Shown in pieces: positions 1 to 8,734 of a stretch of 55,378 nt of DNA. This DNA comes from DATAXV01 sp036272915 (GTDB lineage: Bacteria; Chloroflexota; Dormibacteria; Dormibacterales; Dormibacteraceae), in assembly GCA_036272915.1 (NCBI GenBank), contig DATAXV010000147.1:1-55378 (forward strand). Reading direction: 5' to 3'. Numbering within the stretch: position 1 is the stretch's first letter; the number at the start of each line of letters is the position of its first letter. A program made the translations under genes and the position numbers. The notes below the pieces were generated by a model. It saw only the letters and a list, made by a program, of their open reading frames with translations, ran no database searches and was not told where the DNA came from.

Positions 1-207
1 CACGCGAGTTGGCTCAATCAGGTTGAAATCTACTTTGGGCTGGTCCAGCGGAAGGTCCTTACCCCGGCGGCCGCGACAGGCCTTGACTTGCTGGCGAGAC
101 GGATCATGGGGTTCGAAGGCCAGTGTCGGTGCCGGCCGAAGCCCTTTCGCTGGAAGTTCACCTCCAAGGACTTTCGGGTGCGACTCAGCGAGCTCGCCGC
201 AGCATGA
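1..207 (+). CDS. IS630-family transposase, C-terminal end (5' part outside window)
   Basis: The frame is open from the first base to a TGA at 205-207 and encodes 68 residues. It contains HASWLNQVEIYFGLVQRK followed by LTP and, near the end, FRWKFTSKDF. HASWLNQ(V/I)EIYF is the hallmark around the last catalytic acidic residue (Glu) of the DDE_3 domain in IS630-family transposases, which cut and join transposon ends at TA sites. Only the C-terminal fifth or so of the protein lies in the window, so whether the element is intact cannot be told. No obvious terminal inverted repeat follows the stop. The decayed recombinase continues directly downstream in the same frame. Confidence 0.85.
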   Translation, partial: HASWLNQVEIYFGLVQRKVLTPAAATGLDLLARRIMGFEGQCRCRPKPFRWKFTSKDFRVRLSELAAA

Positions 208-972
208 TCAACGGGGGACACGCACGAACTTATGCCGGGGACCACTAAGGCAACCGTGCATTCGTACGTGCGTGTGGTGAATCAGATGGTCACCTAGGCC
301 CGTGCGGACGGCGACGCCGAGCTTCCTGATAGCACCGTTCGACTGCCGAGGCTTGGCCGGCCGGTCAAGGACATCCTGGGTCGGGATGAGATCGAGTGCA
401 TGGAGGACCGCGCCAAAGCGGAGCGTCACAAGCTCATCATCCATGTCCTCGGTGACACCGGCATCCGCGTCGGTGAGCTGGTCAAGCTCAGGGCCTAGGA
501 CCATCGCCATATCCGCGGAAAAGGCGACCTCGATCGCCTGGTGCCGGTCATCGACCCGAATCTCTGGCGCCGGCTCCAGCGGTTCGTGAGAGGTCGGACT
601 GAGGATGCGAGTGGTGACCGCCTGTTTCTCGGGCTCAAGCGCCGAGCGGGATACGAAGACCTCGAGCCGATCCCCGAGTCCGGGGTCCAGCAGATGATTC
701 GTCTCATCGCCAAAGAGGCTGGACTATCGAAACGTGTTCACCCGCATCTCTTCCGCTACAGCGCTGCCACCTGGATGCGAACCAAAGGCTTGGACCCATC
801 GACGATCGCGAGGGTAATGGGGCGGACGAGCCTCCGCATGCTGCAGCGGATCCACGATCAGGCCACGGCCGTCGACGACTATGACGCCATGTGGGCGGCA
901 GCTGCGCTCCGAGACCGAATAAGAAGCGATTTTAGAACGGTGCCCACCGCGCACTACTCTGTGCATTTGTGA
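208..972 (+). pseudogene. Decayed tyrosine recombinase/phage integrase
   Basis: One frame gives a continuous tyrosine-recombinase-like protein interrupted by two in-frame TAG codons (295-297 and 496-498). A core-binding-like segment (TTKATVHSYVRVVNQMV) is followed by the first catalytic-Arg motif DTGIRVGELVKLR (about 451-492) and RGKGDLDRLVPV. The second Arg box reads HPHLFRYSAATWM (about 739-777). The usual GHxSLxMxxxxY segment here reads GRTSLRMLQRIH, so the second His has become Arg and the nucleophilic Tyr position appears to be His. No convincing start codon is visible. The stops plus lost active-site residues argue for a dead gene, an integration scar rather than a working enzyme. Confidence 0.75.
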
Positions 973-1530
973 CCGTCCAGCCCTACCGGGACACCGAGTT
1001 CACCGGCCAAGCCTGCGGTGCTGTCGCAGGGGCCCCGCCTCAGCGACCTGCTCGAGGTCACGGTGTACAAGGACTCAACGCATCACTGGCTGGAGGCCCA
1101 GCTGTCCGCCGTGAACCGGGCGAGCGCCGCCCTGCTCGGGCCATGCACGTTGCCCGGGAGCGATCCGGCGCCCAGGCGCTGGCCATGCATCCCGATCAGT
1201 AGCCTGCACCGTCTTCGTGGATGGCCCGCCGAAAAGGCTCCACGCAACCCTTCGAAATAGGTGCGTCCTCGGTCCGGAATTCGCGTCGAGGATCCATTGT
1301 TCGGATCACTGACGTGCGGCTCGATGCCGAGACCGTTTCAAATGGCTGTGCACGGTGTTTTCGTGGGGAGGCGCTCATGTCCCGGCGGCATCGCAGCGGC
1401 GGGGTCGGTGCCCAGGCCGCGTTTGTGTTGAGATCCCGGCGCCAGGGTCGCTCGGGCCGCCCGGGGGCACGACCGTACCCGATGCCCTTCCCGCCACACG
1501 CGACGGGGGCGATGGTGCTTTCATCGCAGA
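973..1530. other. Gene-poor stretch, no confident gene
   Basis: No complete gene is recognised. Around 1009-1140 the plus strand reads a coding-like fragment (LSQGPRLSDLLEVTVYKDS, then HHWLEAQLSAVNRAS) that ends without matching anything I know. It may be debris of a gene broken by mobile elements. Overlapping open frames at 1221-2300 come from high GC content and run over the membrane protein that starts at 1531. Confidence 0.4.
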
Positions 1531-2331
1531 GTGGCCCTTACCGCCGACGACCGTGCGCGTCTCTCGAAAGTGCCGCCCATGATCACCGCCGGGTTCTGGG
1601 TCGCGAAGATCGTCTCGACCGGCATGGGCGAGGCGATCAGCGATTGGCTGCACCTCGACATCGCGTCCCTCGTCGTCGGTGCCGCGATCGGGGTTGTCGC
1701 CTTCGTCGTCGCCATCTCTTTGCAGTTCGCGGTGCGCCACTACATCAGCTGGATCTACTGGTTGTGCGTCTCCGTGGTCGCCGTAGTGGGGACGATGGGC
1801 GCCGACGGCATGCACTTGATCCTCGGTGTGCCCTACTGGGCCTCGTCCTCCTTCTGGCTGATCGTCCTCGCCGGGATCCTTTTCGTCTGGCACCGGACCG
1901 AGCACACGCTGTCCATCCACAGCATCGTCACCCTCCGCCGCGAGATCTTCTACTGGTTCACAGTGATCGCGACCTTCGACCTGGGCACGGCGGTCGGCGA
2001 CCTGACGGCCATCACGTTTCACCTCGGGTACCTGGCCTCAGCGATCTTCTTCACCGCCGCCATCTGCATCCCTCTCATCGCCTGGCGGTTTCTCCGGATG
2101 AATCCGGTGTTCGCCTTCTGGTTCGCCTACATCCTGACGCGGCCGATGGGCGCCTCCTTCGCCGACTGGCTAGCCTGGCCACGCTCGGCGGGGGCGTTGG
2201 GCCTGGGCCACGGCGCGGTGGGGAGCGTGGGCGCGGCCCTGGTGTTCCTCTGCGTCCTCTACCTCACGATCCGGGAGCGGTCGGCTCGCGACGAACATGA
2301 GACCGACCTGCTGGAGGTGGCCCAGAAGTAG
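1531..2331 (+). CDS. COG4705-type multi-pass membrane protein
   Basis: The 266-residue protein has about seven to eight hydrophobic segments. It shows the internally repeated signature of the uncharacterised COG4705 membrane-anchored family: KVPPMITAGFWVAKIVSTGM, GEAISDWL, GTMGADGMHLIL, FYWFTVIATFDLGTAVGDL and AYILTRPMGASFADWL. The G(T/E)xxxD repeats before predicted helices suggest a two- or four-fold internal duplication. The molecular function of the family is not established as far as I know. The GTG at 1531 is chosen because MALTADDRARLSKVP leads directly into the conserved KVP start of the family. No strong ribosome-binding site is seen. It stands alone between mobile-element debris. 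Confidence 0.8.
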   Translation: MALTADDRARLSKVPPMITAGFWVAKIVSTGMGEAISDWLHLDIASLVVGAAIGVVAFVVAISLQFAVRHYISWIYWLCVSVVAVVGTMGADGMHLILGVPYWASSSFWLIVLAGILFVWHRTEHTLSIHSIVTLRREIFYWFTVIATFDLGTAVGDLTAITFHLGYLASAIFFTAAICIPLIAWRFLRMNPVFAFWFAYILTRPMGASFADWLAWPRSAGALGLGHGAVGSVGAALVFLCVLYLTIRERSARDEHETDLLEVAQK

Positions 2332-3184
2332 GCCCGGTGCTCGGGTCCGTGAGGAACTCGACAGGCATTGCCCGCCAGAACGGCTCGACGTACCGGGTCA
2401 TGGCCCGCGGCCAGCGCTCAATCCCGTACCGCTATTCCCTCCACCCCCGAGTAGTCGAGAGCGGGACAAACCGTGAGAGGGAGTAGGCCGGAACTGGGGT
2501 GGACCGCAGCACCGGTGGCCGGGGAGAGTTCACCTCTGGCTCGCCGCTACTTTCTTCGCGAGCTCATGGATGCCGTCGCCGAGAGCGTGGTCACGATCCT
2601 GCTCTCACCTCACCGGCGAACTGGAGCGGGGTTGCGACCACTTGGTCCTGCTCCAGGGAGGAATGGTCGAGTTGGCGCGAGCATTGAGGGTCTTACGCAC
2701 ACACATCAGGTGGTGGCCGGTCCCCGTATTGGAGCCGGTCCCTATGTCACGACTTGGCCGACGACTTCCAGCGCTGGCGTCCCGGCTTCAGCCATGCCGG
2801 ACCCGAACCGAAACGACGTGGCCTCCCACGGTTTTCCCGCTCACCCACTTTGCGGCTTGTGACGCGGCTAGTGTTCCGTCTCGTATATGACCTGACAACC
2901 AAATCGCCGACCGGCGAGTTTGAGCGATTGTAAAGCCGTTTGTGAGACGGCACACTAGCGTAGGAGTTCAGTGGCGCTCACGGTGACGCCGCTGACCGGG
3001 CCTATCCTCGCGCGTTCTGCTCGCCGTCTGGGCCGCCGTCCAGGCCGAGGACGCCGCCGTCGGCGCGATCCCTGGGAGCCGGCTCCGGACCGCGGGGCCC
3101 GGCCGTGTTCGCGATCGCACTGCTGGTCTCGGCGTGGAGGCTCCGGCCGCGACGGCTCTGAGGAAGCGACGCCGCCGGCGGCCC
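2332..3184. other. Long non-coding stretch containing a MITE-like element
   Basis: No gene is recognised here. Short open frames (for example 2473-2862) have no recognisable motif and biased composition. The only structured item is the short inverted-repeat element at 2869-2957, annotated separately. The part from 2960 to 3184, downstream of the minus-strand gene at 3185, shows nothing I can support. Confidence 0.4.
2869..2957. repeat. MITE-like element: 85-bp core with inverted ends and TA flanks
   Basis: The left end GCTAGTGTTCCGTCTC (2867-2882) and the right end GAGACGGCACACTAGC (2944-2959) are inverted copies differing at one base. Excluding the flanks, the element runs from 2871 to 2955 (85 bp) and is bordered by TA on both sides (2869-2870, 2956-2957). 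A TA target duplication is what IS630/Tc1-mariner transposases produce, and this window begins with an IS630-type transposase. It has no coding capacity. An internal hairpin, TCGCC-gacc-GGCGA, lies at 2904-2917. The best explanation is a non-autonomous IS630-type element; a cruciform regulatory site is the alternative. Confidence 0.6.
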
Positions 3185-3772
3185 TCAACCTATCGAGACC
3201 GTGGTCGGTTGGCCGAGGAGGAATATGGAGACGTCCGGGTTCCAGACCAGGGTCATGGTCGCGCTCGGCGACCCGCCGGCCAGGAAACACAGCGTCTTCG
3301 GGCCCTGGTTCGGACCGACCTGCTGGGCGTCTGCGTCTCTCGGTGGCGCGCTCGCCTCGCCCGCGGGATGGAGGTCGGCCACCCTCCAGCGCGCGCAGGC
3401 CGTGCCCGGGACGAACGTGGGCGTCCTCGTCGTCCCGTCGGCGATCAGTGAGAAGTCGATCGGGCTGGCCAGCTGCTGGTCAGTGGAGCGATTGGTGAAA
3501 TCGACGGCGATGGTGACGTAGTGGTGGTCGTTGGGCGGAATCGGCGTGCCCGCCGGATGGGCGTCCCTATCCGCCTTCGTGATGGCGATGGCGAAGCGGG
3601 AGTCGGAGAGGCCGAATGAGGAGTGGGCGGTGTGCCACCGTGGTCCGCCGTTCCGGCTACTGTTGTTGGTCGGCTCGGCCTGCCGGTGCAGGGTCAGCGC
3701 GACCGCGCTGAGGAACACCAGGCAGACGGCGGCCACCACGATCACCATGCCCGGGTGACGTCGCAGCATCAT
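3185..3772 (-). CDS. Membrane-anchored extracellular protein, DUF4352-like
   Basis: The 195-residue protein starts with a basic stretch (MMLRRHPGM) and one hydrophobic segment (about 9-28), fitting a signal anchor. The exterior part has an immunoglobulin-like pattern: HHYVTIAVDFTNRSTDQQLA, then SLIADGTTRTPTF, and later SATMTLVWNPD. That pattern (a modified residue set, conserved 'V..TNRS', a late 'LVW.P') is typical of DUF4352/telluride-type extracellular domains of Gram-positive bacteria. Two Cys (TACARW, TLCFLAG) could form a disulfide. The ATG at 3772 is chosen over the adjacent ATG at 3769. No partner gene is adjacent. Family assignment is by pattern only. Confidence 0.6.
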   Translation of the reverse strand: MMLRRHPGMVIVVAAVCLVFLSAVALTLHRQAEPTNNSSRNGGPRWHTAHSSFGLSDSRFAIAITKADRDAHPAGTPIPPNDHHYVTIAVDFTNRSTDQQLASPIDFSLIADGTTRTPTFVPGTACARWRVADLHPAGEASAPPRDADAQQVGPNQGPKTLCFLAGGSPSATMTLVWNPDVSIFLLGQPTTVSIG

Positions 3773-4496
3773 CGAGGTGACGGCTCCGAGACGAACGCCG
3801 AACCGGACCCGTCCCTACCCTCGTCGTATCTCACCTTGATCAAAGCACCGAGCTGGCCGCATAGTGTGACAGGTGCGGGTCTGGCGATTCAAAACGCACT
3901 CCTGGTCCCCGGGGGCCTCCTCGCGCCGTTTATCGGGACCATTCGGTCGACGTGCACGAGTCAACCTTCCTCGAGGTTTCGCCGTCGCAGCCCACCCAGC
4001 GCGCGCCTCAACCCAATGCTGGAGCGCTTCGCCTGGATCTGCGCCGCCAGACGTGGACGGTTGCCACCGGCCCCAGCTCGACGTCGGCGATCGCCTCGGC
4101 CCCCCCCCGCCCCATCGGGGACGGCCACCGATGAGTGTTGCGCCGGCGGGTGACGCGGACGAGGAGCCGCAGTTGCTCGGCGGCGTGGATCTGGACAACG
4201 ATCCGGAAGTTCCCAACCTGATAACCGCCACAGACTAGAGCCCACCAGGGGGCCGTCCCCTACCGGGGGCCTGGAAGGCGGCTGATTCGATAGCGGCCGG
4301 CGGAAGGTCCTCAGGGGAACGTACGCGGACCACGACCAACTGCACGTCCGTGACGCGATAACGACGGCCCAGTAGGGATGCACTGGCCATCAGAAATGGC
4401 GTCCATCTCCGATGGGGTGGCCCTTGCCCTGCGAGAGCCCCGAAAGAGCCTGAACGCGCATCTCACCGCGCGGATTCGATCAGCAGTTCCGGGCCA
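3773..4496. other. Gene-poor stretch, nothing recognised
   Basis: About 720 bases between the anchored protein and the broken transporter. Several overlapping open frames of 60-180 codons exist on both strands, but none carries a recognisable motif and their translations are Arg/Pro/Ser-rich, as expected from non-coding high-GC sequence. No clear promoter or repeat was found. Confidence 0.35.
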
Positions 4497-5961
4497 GTGG
4501 GCGTCGATATAGAGCAGATCGAGGTCGGCTCGCCGATTCCACCGCAACTGGGCTGGGCGTCCGAGGGCGCCCTCGTGACGCTGCTCGACACGACGATCGT
4601 CAACGTCGCGCTGCATCACCTTCAGATCGACTTCCGCTCCTCGGTCTCTGACACGCAGTGGGTGGCGACCGGGTATCTGCTCTCCTACGTGGCGGTCATT
4701 CCCGTGAGCGGATGGCTCTCGGAGCGGATCGGTGCTCGCAACGGCCTGGATGCTCGCCATCGGAGCGTTTGTGCTCGGCTCGGCTCTGTGTGGCATCGCC
4801 GGGACGCTCCCGGAGCTCATCGTCTTCCGAGTGCTGCAGGGCCTCGGCGGGGGCATGGTGGTTCCCATCACGATGGGGATCAGGCGGCGAGAGGCAGGTC
4901 CCCACCGCGTCGAGCGCGCGATGATCGCAATCGCGTTGCCTGCGGCTCTTGGGCCGATCCTCGGATCGGTGCTAGGCGGAGTGATCGTTCAGTCATGGAG
5001 CTGGCACTGGATCTTCCTTGTCAACGTGCCGGTGTGCGTCACCGCGCTCGTCCTCGGATACGTCCTAATCCCGACGGCTCCGGGTCAGAAGGACCAGCGC
5101 TTCGACGTGACGGGCTTCCTGCTGCTGACGCCAGCAGTCGTAGCGATCGCCTTCGGCGTCAGCAAAGCCGCAGGCGGCAGTGGCTTCGCTACGCCCGACG
5201 CCTGGGGGCCGCTGGTGGCGGGGATGGCGCCGATCTCCCTGTTCATCGGGCACTCGTTGCGATCGACCGATGCGTCGTTGATCGATGTCCGCGTGTTCTC
5301 ACGCAGGAGCTTCGGAGTCGGCAGCGTCATCACGTTCATGAGCGGGTTCTCGCTGTATGCGCTCATGCTGATCCTGCCCCTCTACTACCAGATCGTCCGT
5401 GGCGAGTCTGTGCTCGACACCGGACTCCTCCTCGTCCCCCAGTCTGTGGGGACGATGCTCTACTTCGGACTCATGCGCAGGTTGACCGCCAACCTCGCCG
5501 GCCGCATCGTCGTCGGCGGCGGCACGGTCCTGATGATGATCGGTGTTCTCCCGTTTGCGCGCGCAGGCGCCGACGGAGACACGGTTGTGCTTCTGGCTGG
5601 GCAACTCCTCATCGGAGTGGGTTTCGGCGCATCCTCGTTCCCTGTTCTGTCGCTCGCGCTCGCCGGCCTCTCCCACGACGAGGCCCCCCGAGGCGGCGCC
5701 GCGTTCAGCATCGTGCAGCGTGTGGGATCGCCGTTCGGAGTTGCCGTCGTCTCCGTGATCTTGCAGACCATGCTCAACGACGCGATCACACGACACGAGC
5801 GACTTACGGCGTTCACCGGGACTTTCTGGTGGGTGTTCGCCCTAGGCGCGATCCCGCTCGTGGTCGTTCCGTTCCTTCCCGGCAGGGCACGGGAGGTCCA
5901 AGAGGAATCGGGCATGCCTGGTCAGAAACCGTCCACGACGATGCTCGTTGACAAGCGATAG
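4497..5961 (+). pseudogene. DHA2-type MFS drug exporter, frameshifted
   Basis: Two plus-strand frames together encode one 14-helix EmrB/QacA-type transporter. The first (from GTG 4497) gives LLDTTIVNVALHHLQIDF, DTQWVATGYLLSYVAVIPVS and GWLSERIGAR. The second (open from about 4732) resumes with WMLAIGAFVLGSALCGIAG, GLGGGMVVPI, the motif-C-like ALGPILGSVLGGVIV and WHWIFLVNVPVCV, and runs to the stop at 5959-5961. The switch lies at about 4725-4745, so one base has been gained or lost in the loop after helix 2. A sequencing error or a true inactivating frameshift both fit. Homologues extrude drugs or siderophores with the proton gradient. The siderophore-interacting protein follows closely, suggesting an iron-related pair. 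Confidence 0.75.
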
Positions 5962-5974
5962 GGATGGTTCGACA

Positions 5975-6742
5975 GTGAGCCCGACCGAGACTGGACCAGG
6001 CCCTATCCCGCGGTCGCTGATTCCCTGGTCGCTGCGCGCAACGGTCACAGACGTTGCGCAACGAACCCCACGGATGCGGAGCGTCACCATCGTCGGAAAG
6101 GAGCTACGCGGTCGCCCTTGGACCCCGGGCCAACACATTCGCGTCGCCTTCCGTGACCTCTCCGACCCGACCAATTTGCTGTCGCCATATCTCTTGAACT
6201 CGATGCGCGACTACTCGCTTGCCGACTACGACCCCGAGAACGGCATCTACCAACTGGTTGTCATGGCCCACGACGGTGACGGGCCGGGAGCCAAGTGGAT
6301 GCGCAGCGTGCAACCCGGCGACGCGGTCGTCGTCGGACCGCCCGAGGGCAAATTCGCAATCGCGCCCGACGCCCGGCAGGTACTTCTTGTCGGAGAGGAA
6401 ACCTCCTTTGCCGCGTTCTCAGCGATGCTCGGCGCGCTGCCAGCCGGTTGCGACGCACAGGTCGTAGTCGAGGCCGAGTCCACGGCCGACCATCTTGACC
6501 TTCCCGACACGGCAACGGTCATCCGCGTGCAACGCGACGGCCGCCCAGCCTCACCGTCATTTGCGCTGGAGGACGCGGTACGAGCGCTCCCGCTCCCTGA
6601 ACAAGGTGTCGAGGTGTATCTCGCCGGCGAGGCCAGAACGATCCAGCGCGTCCGGCGCCACCTAATCAACGATCTCGGCTACTCACGTCGCGCCATCCAC
6701 ACCAAGCCGTTCCGGGCCCCCGGCAAACGCGGCCTGGATTGA
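5975..6742 (+). CDS. Siderophore-interacting FAD-binding protein (SIP/ViuB family)
   Basis: Proteins of this family use NAD(P)H through FAD to reduce ferric siderophores in the cytoplasm and release iron. The N-terminal FAD domain shows TPRMRSVTIVG, the GQHIRVAF sheet, the flavin motif MRDYSLADYD, then HDGDGPGAKWM and QPGDAVVVGPPEG. The C-terminal SIP domain shows LLVGEETSFAAFSAMLGALP and, near the end, YLAGEARTIQRVRRHLINDLG. The GTG at 5975 is preferred because AGGGATGG at 5960-5967 gives a ribosome-binding site, while an upstream TTG at 5948 would overlap the transporter. It lies 14 nt after the broken MFS gene and was probably co-transcribed with it. Confidence 0.85.
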   Translation: MSPTETGPGPIPRSLIPWSLRATVTDVAQRTPRMRSVTIVGKELRGRPWTPGQHIRVAFRDLSDPTNLLSPYLLNSMRDYSLADYDPENGIYQLVVMAHDGDGPGAKWMRSVQPGDAVVVGPPEGKFAIAPDARQVLLVGEETSFAAFSAMLGALPAGCDAQVVVEAESTADHLDLPDTATVIRVQRDGRPASPSFALEDAVRALPLPEQGVEVYLAGEARTIQRVRRHLINDLGYSRRAIHTKPFRAPGKRGLD

Positions 6743-6823
6743 TCCGGCCATCGACTGCCTCCAAATCTTCGGCAAGGAAACACAATGACACCGCCCGGCC
6801 CAACCCCCGCGCTTCCAGATCCG

Positions 6824-7305
6824 TGAATCGTGCTGGGATTGATGGAGGTTCTGGCGCCTTGTTATCGAGCCAGGACCTGGTCGTCCTGACGGGTAGCGTA
6901 GAACCTCGCTTCGAACTCGACGGGTGGTAGGTCGTCGAGGTTGCTGTGTAGTCGTTGATGGTTGTGCCAGTGCACCCACCCCAACGTGGCGAGTTCGAGC
7001 TCCTCGACCGTCTTCCAGGGACCTGAGCGAGCCCGACCGCGGATCAGTTCGGCCTTGTAGTAGCCGTTGACCGTCTCGGTCAGGGCGTTGTCGTAGCTGT
7101 CGCCGACCGAGCCGACCGAGCCGATCGACGGGACGGCGCAGATCTCCGCGAACCGTTCGCCGTAGCGGATGCTGGTGAACTGCGATCCGGCATCCGAATC
7201 GCATTTGAAGTCGGGGTGATGGTGCCCGCGACCCCAGCGAGCCATCTCGATCGAGTCCAACACCATCGAGGTGCGCATGTGGCCCGCAACGCGCCAACCA
7301 GAACT
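6824..7305 (-). pseudogene. IS3-family transposase remnant with right end
   Basis: On the minus strand, 6862-7305 encodes the C-terminal half of an IS3-group OrfB integrase domain: the DDE Asp in CDSDAGSQFTS, then DSYDNALTETVNGYYKAELI with the catalytic Glu, then LGWVHWHNHQRLHSNL. Two stop codons stand just upstream of 7305 and the N-terminal half and OrfA are missing, so it cannot be functional. Downstream of the stop, 6824-6848 (TGAATCGTGCTGGG then ATTGATGGAGG) resembles an IS3-family terminal repeat and marks the right end. The left end is gone. A two-serine/valine expansion (SIGSVGSVGD) interrupts the usual GSVGDSYDNA motif, another sign of decay. Confidence 0.85.
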
Positions 7306-7317
7306 CAGCTCTCGTTA

Positions 7318-7623
7318 TCAGCGGCTGCCCTGCTCCTCGCGTTGCCCAGGCTCTCGCAGCCGAGCCAGGAGCTCCTCTCGCGCCTCACCAGCGCGGCCCG
7401 CATAGTGCTCAACCTGGTCATGGCGGAGCGCATCGCGGACCGATGCGGGTAGTTCGAAGCCCAGCCGGCCCTCGAGCTCCTCGACGCTGAGGACATCCAT
7501 GACCTCGCCGCCGGCGAGGATCTCGCCTCTCAGCCGTCCGATCTCCTCGTCGTAGAGCTCCGGATCTTCGACCAGCTCCTGGTAGTAGGGGGGCTCCTCA
7601 GTGGTGACGGCGATGAAGGTCAC
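7318..7623 (-). CDS. Hypothetical acidic protein; coding frame extends upstream of this start
   Basis: The product from GTG 7623 is 101 residues, rich in Glu/Leu, and not recognised. It contains YYQELVEDPELYDEEIG and a helical C-terminus (GRAGEAREELLARL). Protein-like sequence continues in the same frame upstream (EIGNLPWVDDGGYVDGPG, then GFHVGVGWYPERV) back to a TAA at 7717-7719, with no start codon in between. That TAA is also the stop of the next gene upstream, in the same frame. Either translation begins at an unusual codon near 7713, or the two frames were once a single gene now split by TAA. It lies 12 bp from the IS3 remnant and belongs to a decaying minus-strand cluster. Confidence 0.4.
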   Translation of the reverse strand: MTFIAVTTEEPPYYQELVEDPELYDEEIGRLRGEILAGGEVMDVLSVEELEGRLGFELPASVRDALRHDQVEHYAGRAGEAREELLARLREPGQREEQGSR

Positions 7624-7716
7624 CCGCTCCGGGTACCAGCCAACACCGACGTGGAAGCCCTGCCCAGGGCCGTCGACGTACCCTCCGTCATCGACCCAGG
7701 GCAGGTTGCCGATCTC

Positions 7717-8133
7717 TTAGATCCTCACCTGGTCCCTAAAGATGCGACAGCTGACCCCCACCGGGTAGTTGGGCACCTCTCCGGGGTCCTCCTCGCCGGT
7801 GATCGCCCGGAGCACGGTCAACCACGGCCCCGAGATCTCGTCCTTGGCGCGCAACCGGAGGTAGGCGTCGCCCTCATCGGCGGTGTCCTCGAGCAGGCAC
7901 AGCGCCTCGGCGAGGTGGCGGACGACCGGCTCCCAGACGGCAGCGAGCTCCCGCCACCGCTCCTCCCTGGAGACCTCCCAGAGCGCCCACGCGCGAGCCG
8001 GGTAGTCCGCGGAGCGCCAGCCGATGGTCTCGCCACCCTCGACCTCGATCGGCGGGAGCAGCTGACGACCGAGCTCGAGGTATCCGCGACCGTCGCGGAC
8101 CACGCTGGTGGGCTGCTGCAGCCCGCGGCCCAT
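7717..8133 (-). CDS. Hypothetical protein, N-terminus apparently frameshifted
   Basis: From ATG 8133 the product is 138 residues with protein-like sequence (GRGYLELGRQLLPPIEVEGG, DYPARAWALWEVSREERW, HLAEALCLLEDTADEGDAY). No family is recognised. Upstream, a different frame reads VRRYEWLIEDLMADGPWWEP at about 8160-8220, which looks like a genuine N-terminus. A GTG at 8243, directly after the small gene upstream, opens a third frame that stops within 15 codons. Two indels near 8160 and 8225 would restore a single protein of about 175 residues. I therefore suspect an inactivated gene. Confidence 0.4.
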   Translation of the reverse strand: MGRGLQQPTSVVRDGRGYLELGRQLLPPIEVEGGETIGWRSADYPARAWALWEVSREERWRELAAVWEPVVRHLAEALCLLEDTADEGDAYLRLRAKDEISGPWLTVLRAITGEEDPGEVPNYPVGVSCRIFRDQVRI

Positions 8134-8237
8134 CAGCTGGTGGAGGCGAGGCAGCCACCGGTTCCCACCAGGGACCGTCGGCCATCAGATCCTCGATCAG
8201 CCACTCGTAGCGCCGGACCGCTCGAGGTGGTGCTGGC

Positions 8238-8450
8238 TCACTCGTGGACGTGGCGCCGTAGCCGGTCGCGCTCGCTCACCGCGGCCTGCAGCTGCGCGAC
8301 CTCGTCGACCGGGGGATGCAGGGCGCGGTCGACCGCCTCGGCGAGGAGGATGCCAGCCGCAGTGGTCGGCGGACGACCCCACCGTCGGGCGAGCTCGGCG
8401 ACGCCCTCGGCGACGTCGGCATTGACCGTGATGAAGAATCGCTTCGACAT
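8238..8450 (-). CDS. Small helical protein, possible ribbon-helix-helix DNA-binding/antitoxin type
   Basis: The 70-residue protein begins MSKRFFITVNADVAEGVAEL with a short beta-like segment followed by helices (WGRPPTTAAGILLAEAVDRA) and a C-terminal coiled-coil-like stretch (VAQLQAAVSERDRLRRH). A short strand plus two helices at the N-terminus fits the ribbon-helix-helix fold used by plasmid copy-control, ParD/Arc-like and mobilisation accessory proteins, but no diagnostic match is visible. Its ATG overlaps the stop of the upstream gene (TGATG at 8448-8452), implying translational coupling. No toxin-like partner is recognised, so an antitoxin role is only a guess. Confidence 0.45.
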   Translation of the reverse strand: MSKRFFITVNADVAEGVAELARRWGRPPTTAAGILLAEAVDRALHPPVDEVAQLQAAVSERDRLRRHVHE

Positions 8451-8734
8451 CAGCGCCGGCTCCCACCGGATCCGGATCCAGACGGGTCAGCGCGCATTGC
8501 CTCACGGCCACCTGGGCGTTCAGCCTGGCGCTCCTGAGAGCGCGAGACGCCCTGTTCGATCGCGACCGTGGTCGAGGCCTCCGTCTGGCGCTGCACCTCG
8601 GCCTGGTGGATCTCCGCCGCCCTGCTCGCGATGCGTTGCTCGTCGATGACGCTGGGAGCGGCCATGATCAGGTGCGATCGCGCCGCCACCGAGGCCGCGC
8701 GGACCAGCTCCGGACCCGGTCCGTTGGCGAGCAC
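8450..8734 (-). CDS. Hypothetical protein, probably 5'-truncated
   Basis: From GTG 8734 the product is 94 residues, mostly helical and polar (SVIDEQRIASRAAEIHQAEV). Convincing coding sequence continues upstream in the same frame to a TAG at 8936-8938 (KWRARWKVRLATEPTNGDAP, RGRLQQGCQAYQERTQPPEA), but no start codon exists in that stretch. The true N-terminus is therefore lost or lies in another frame. The gene sits just outside the ISAzo13 element, whose insertion may have disrupted it. It overlaps the next small gene by TGATG. Function unknown. Confidence 0.4.
   Translation of the reverse strand: MLANGPGPELVRAASVAARSHLIMAAPSVIDEQRIASRAAEIHQAEVQRQTEASTTVAIEQGVSRSQERQAERPGGREAMRADPSGSGSGGSRR

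Noticed and set aside
1221..2300. 359-codon plus-strand frame overlapping the COG4705 gene
   Set aside because: Arg/Pro/His-rich translation, in a different frame from a gene with clear family motifs.
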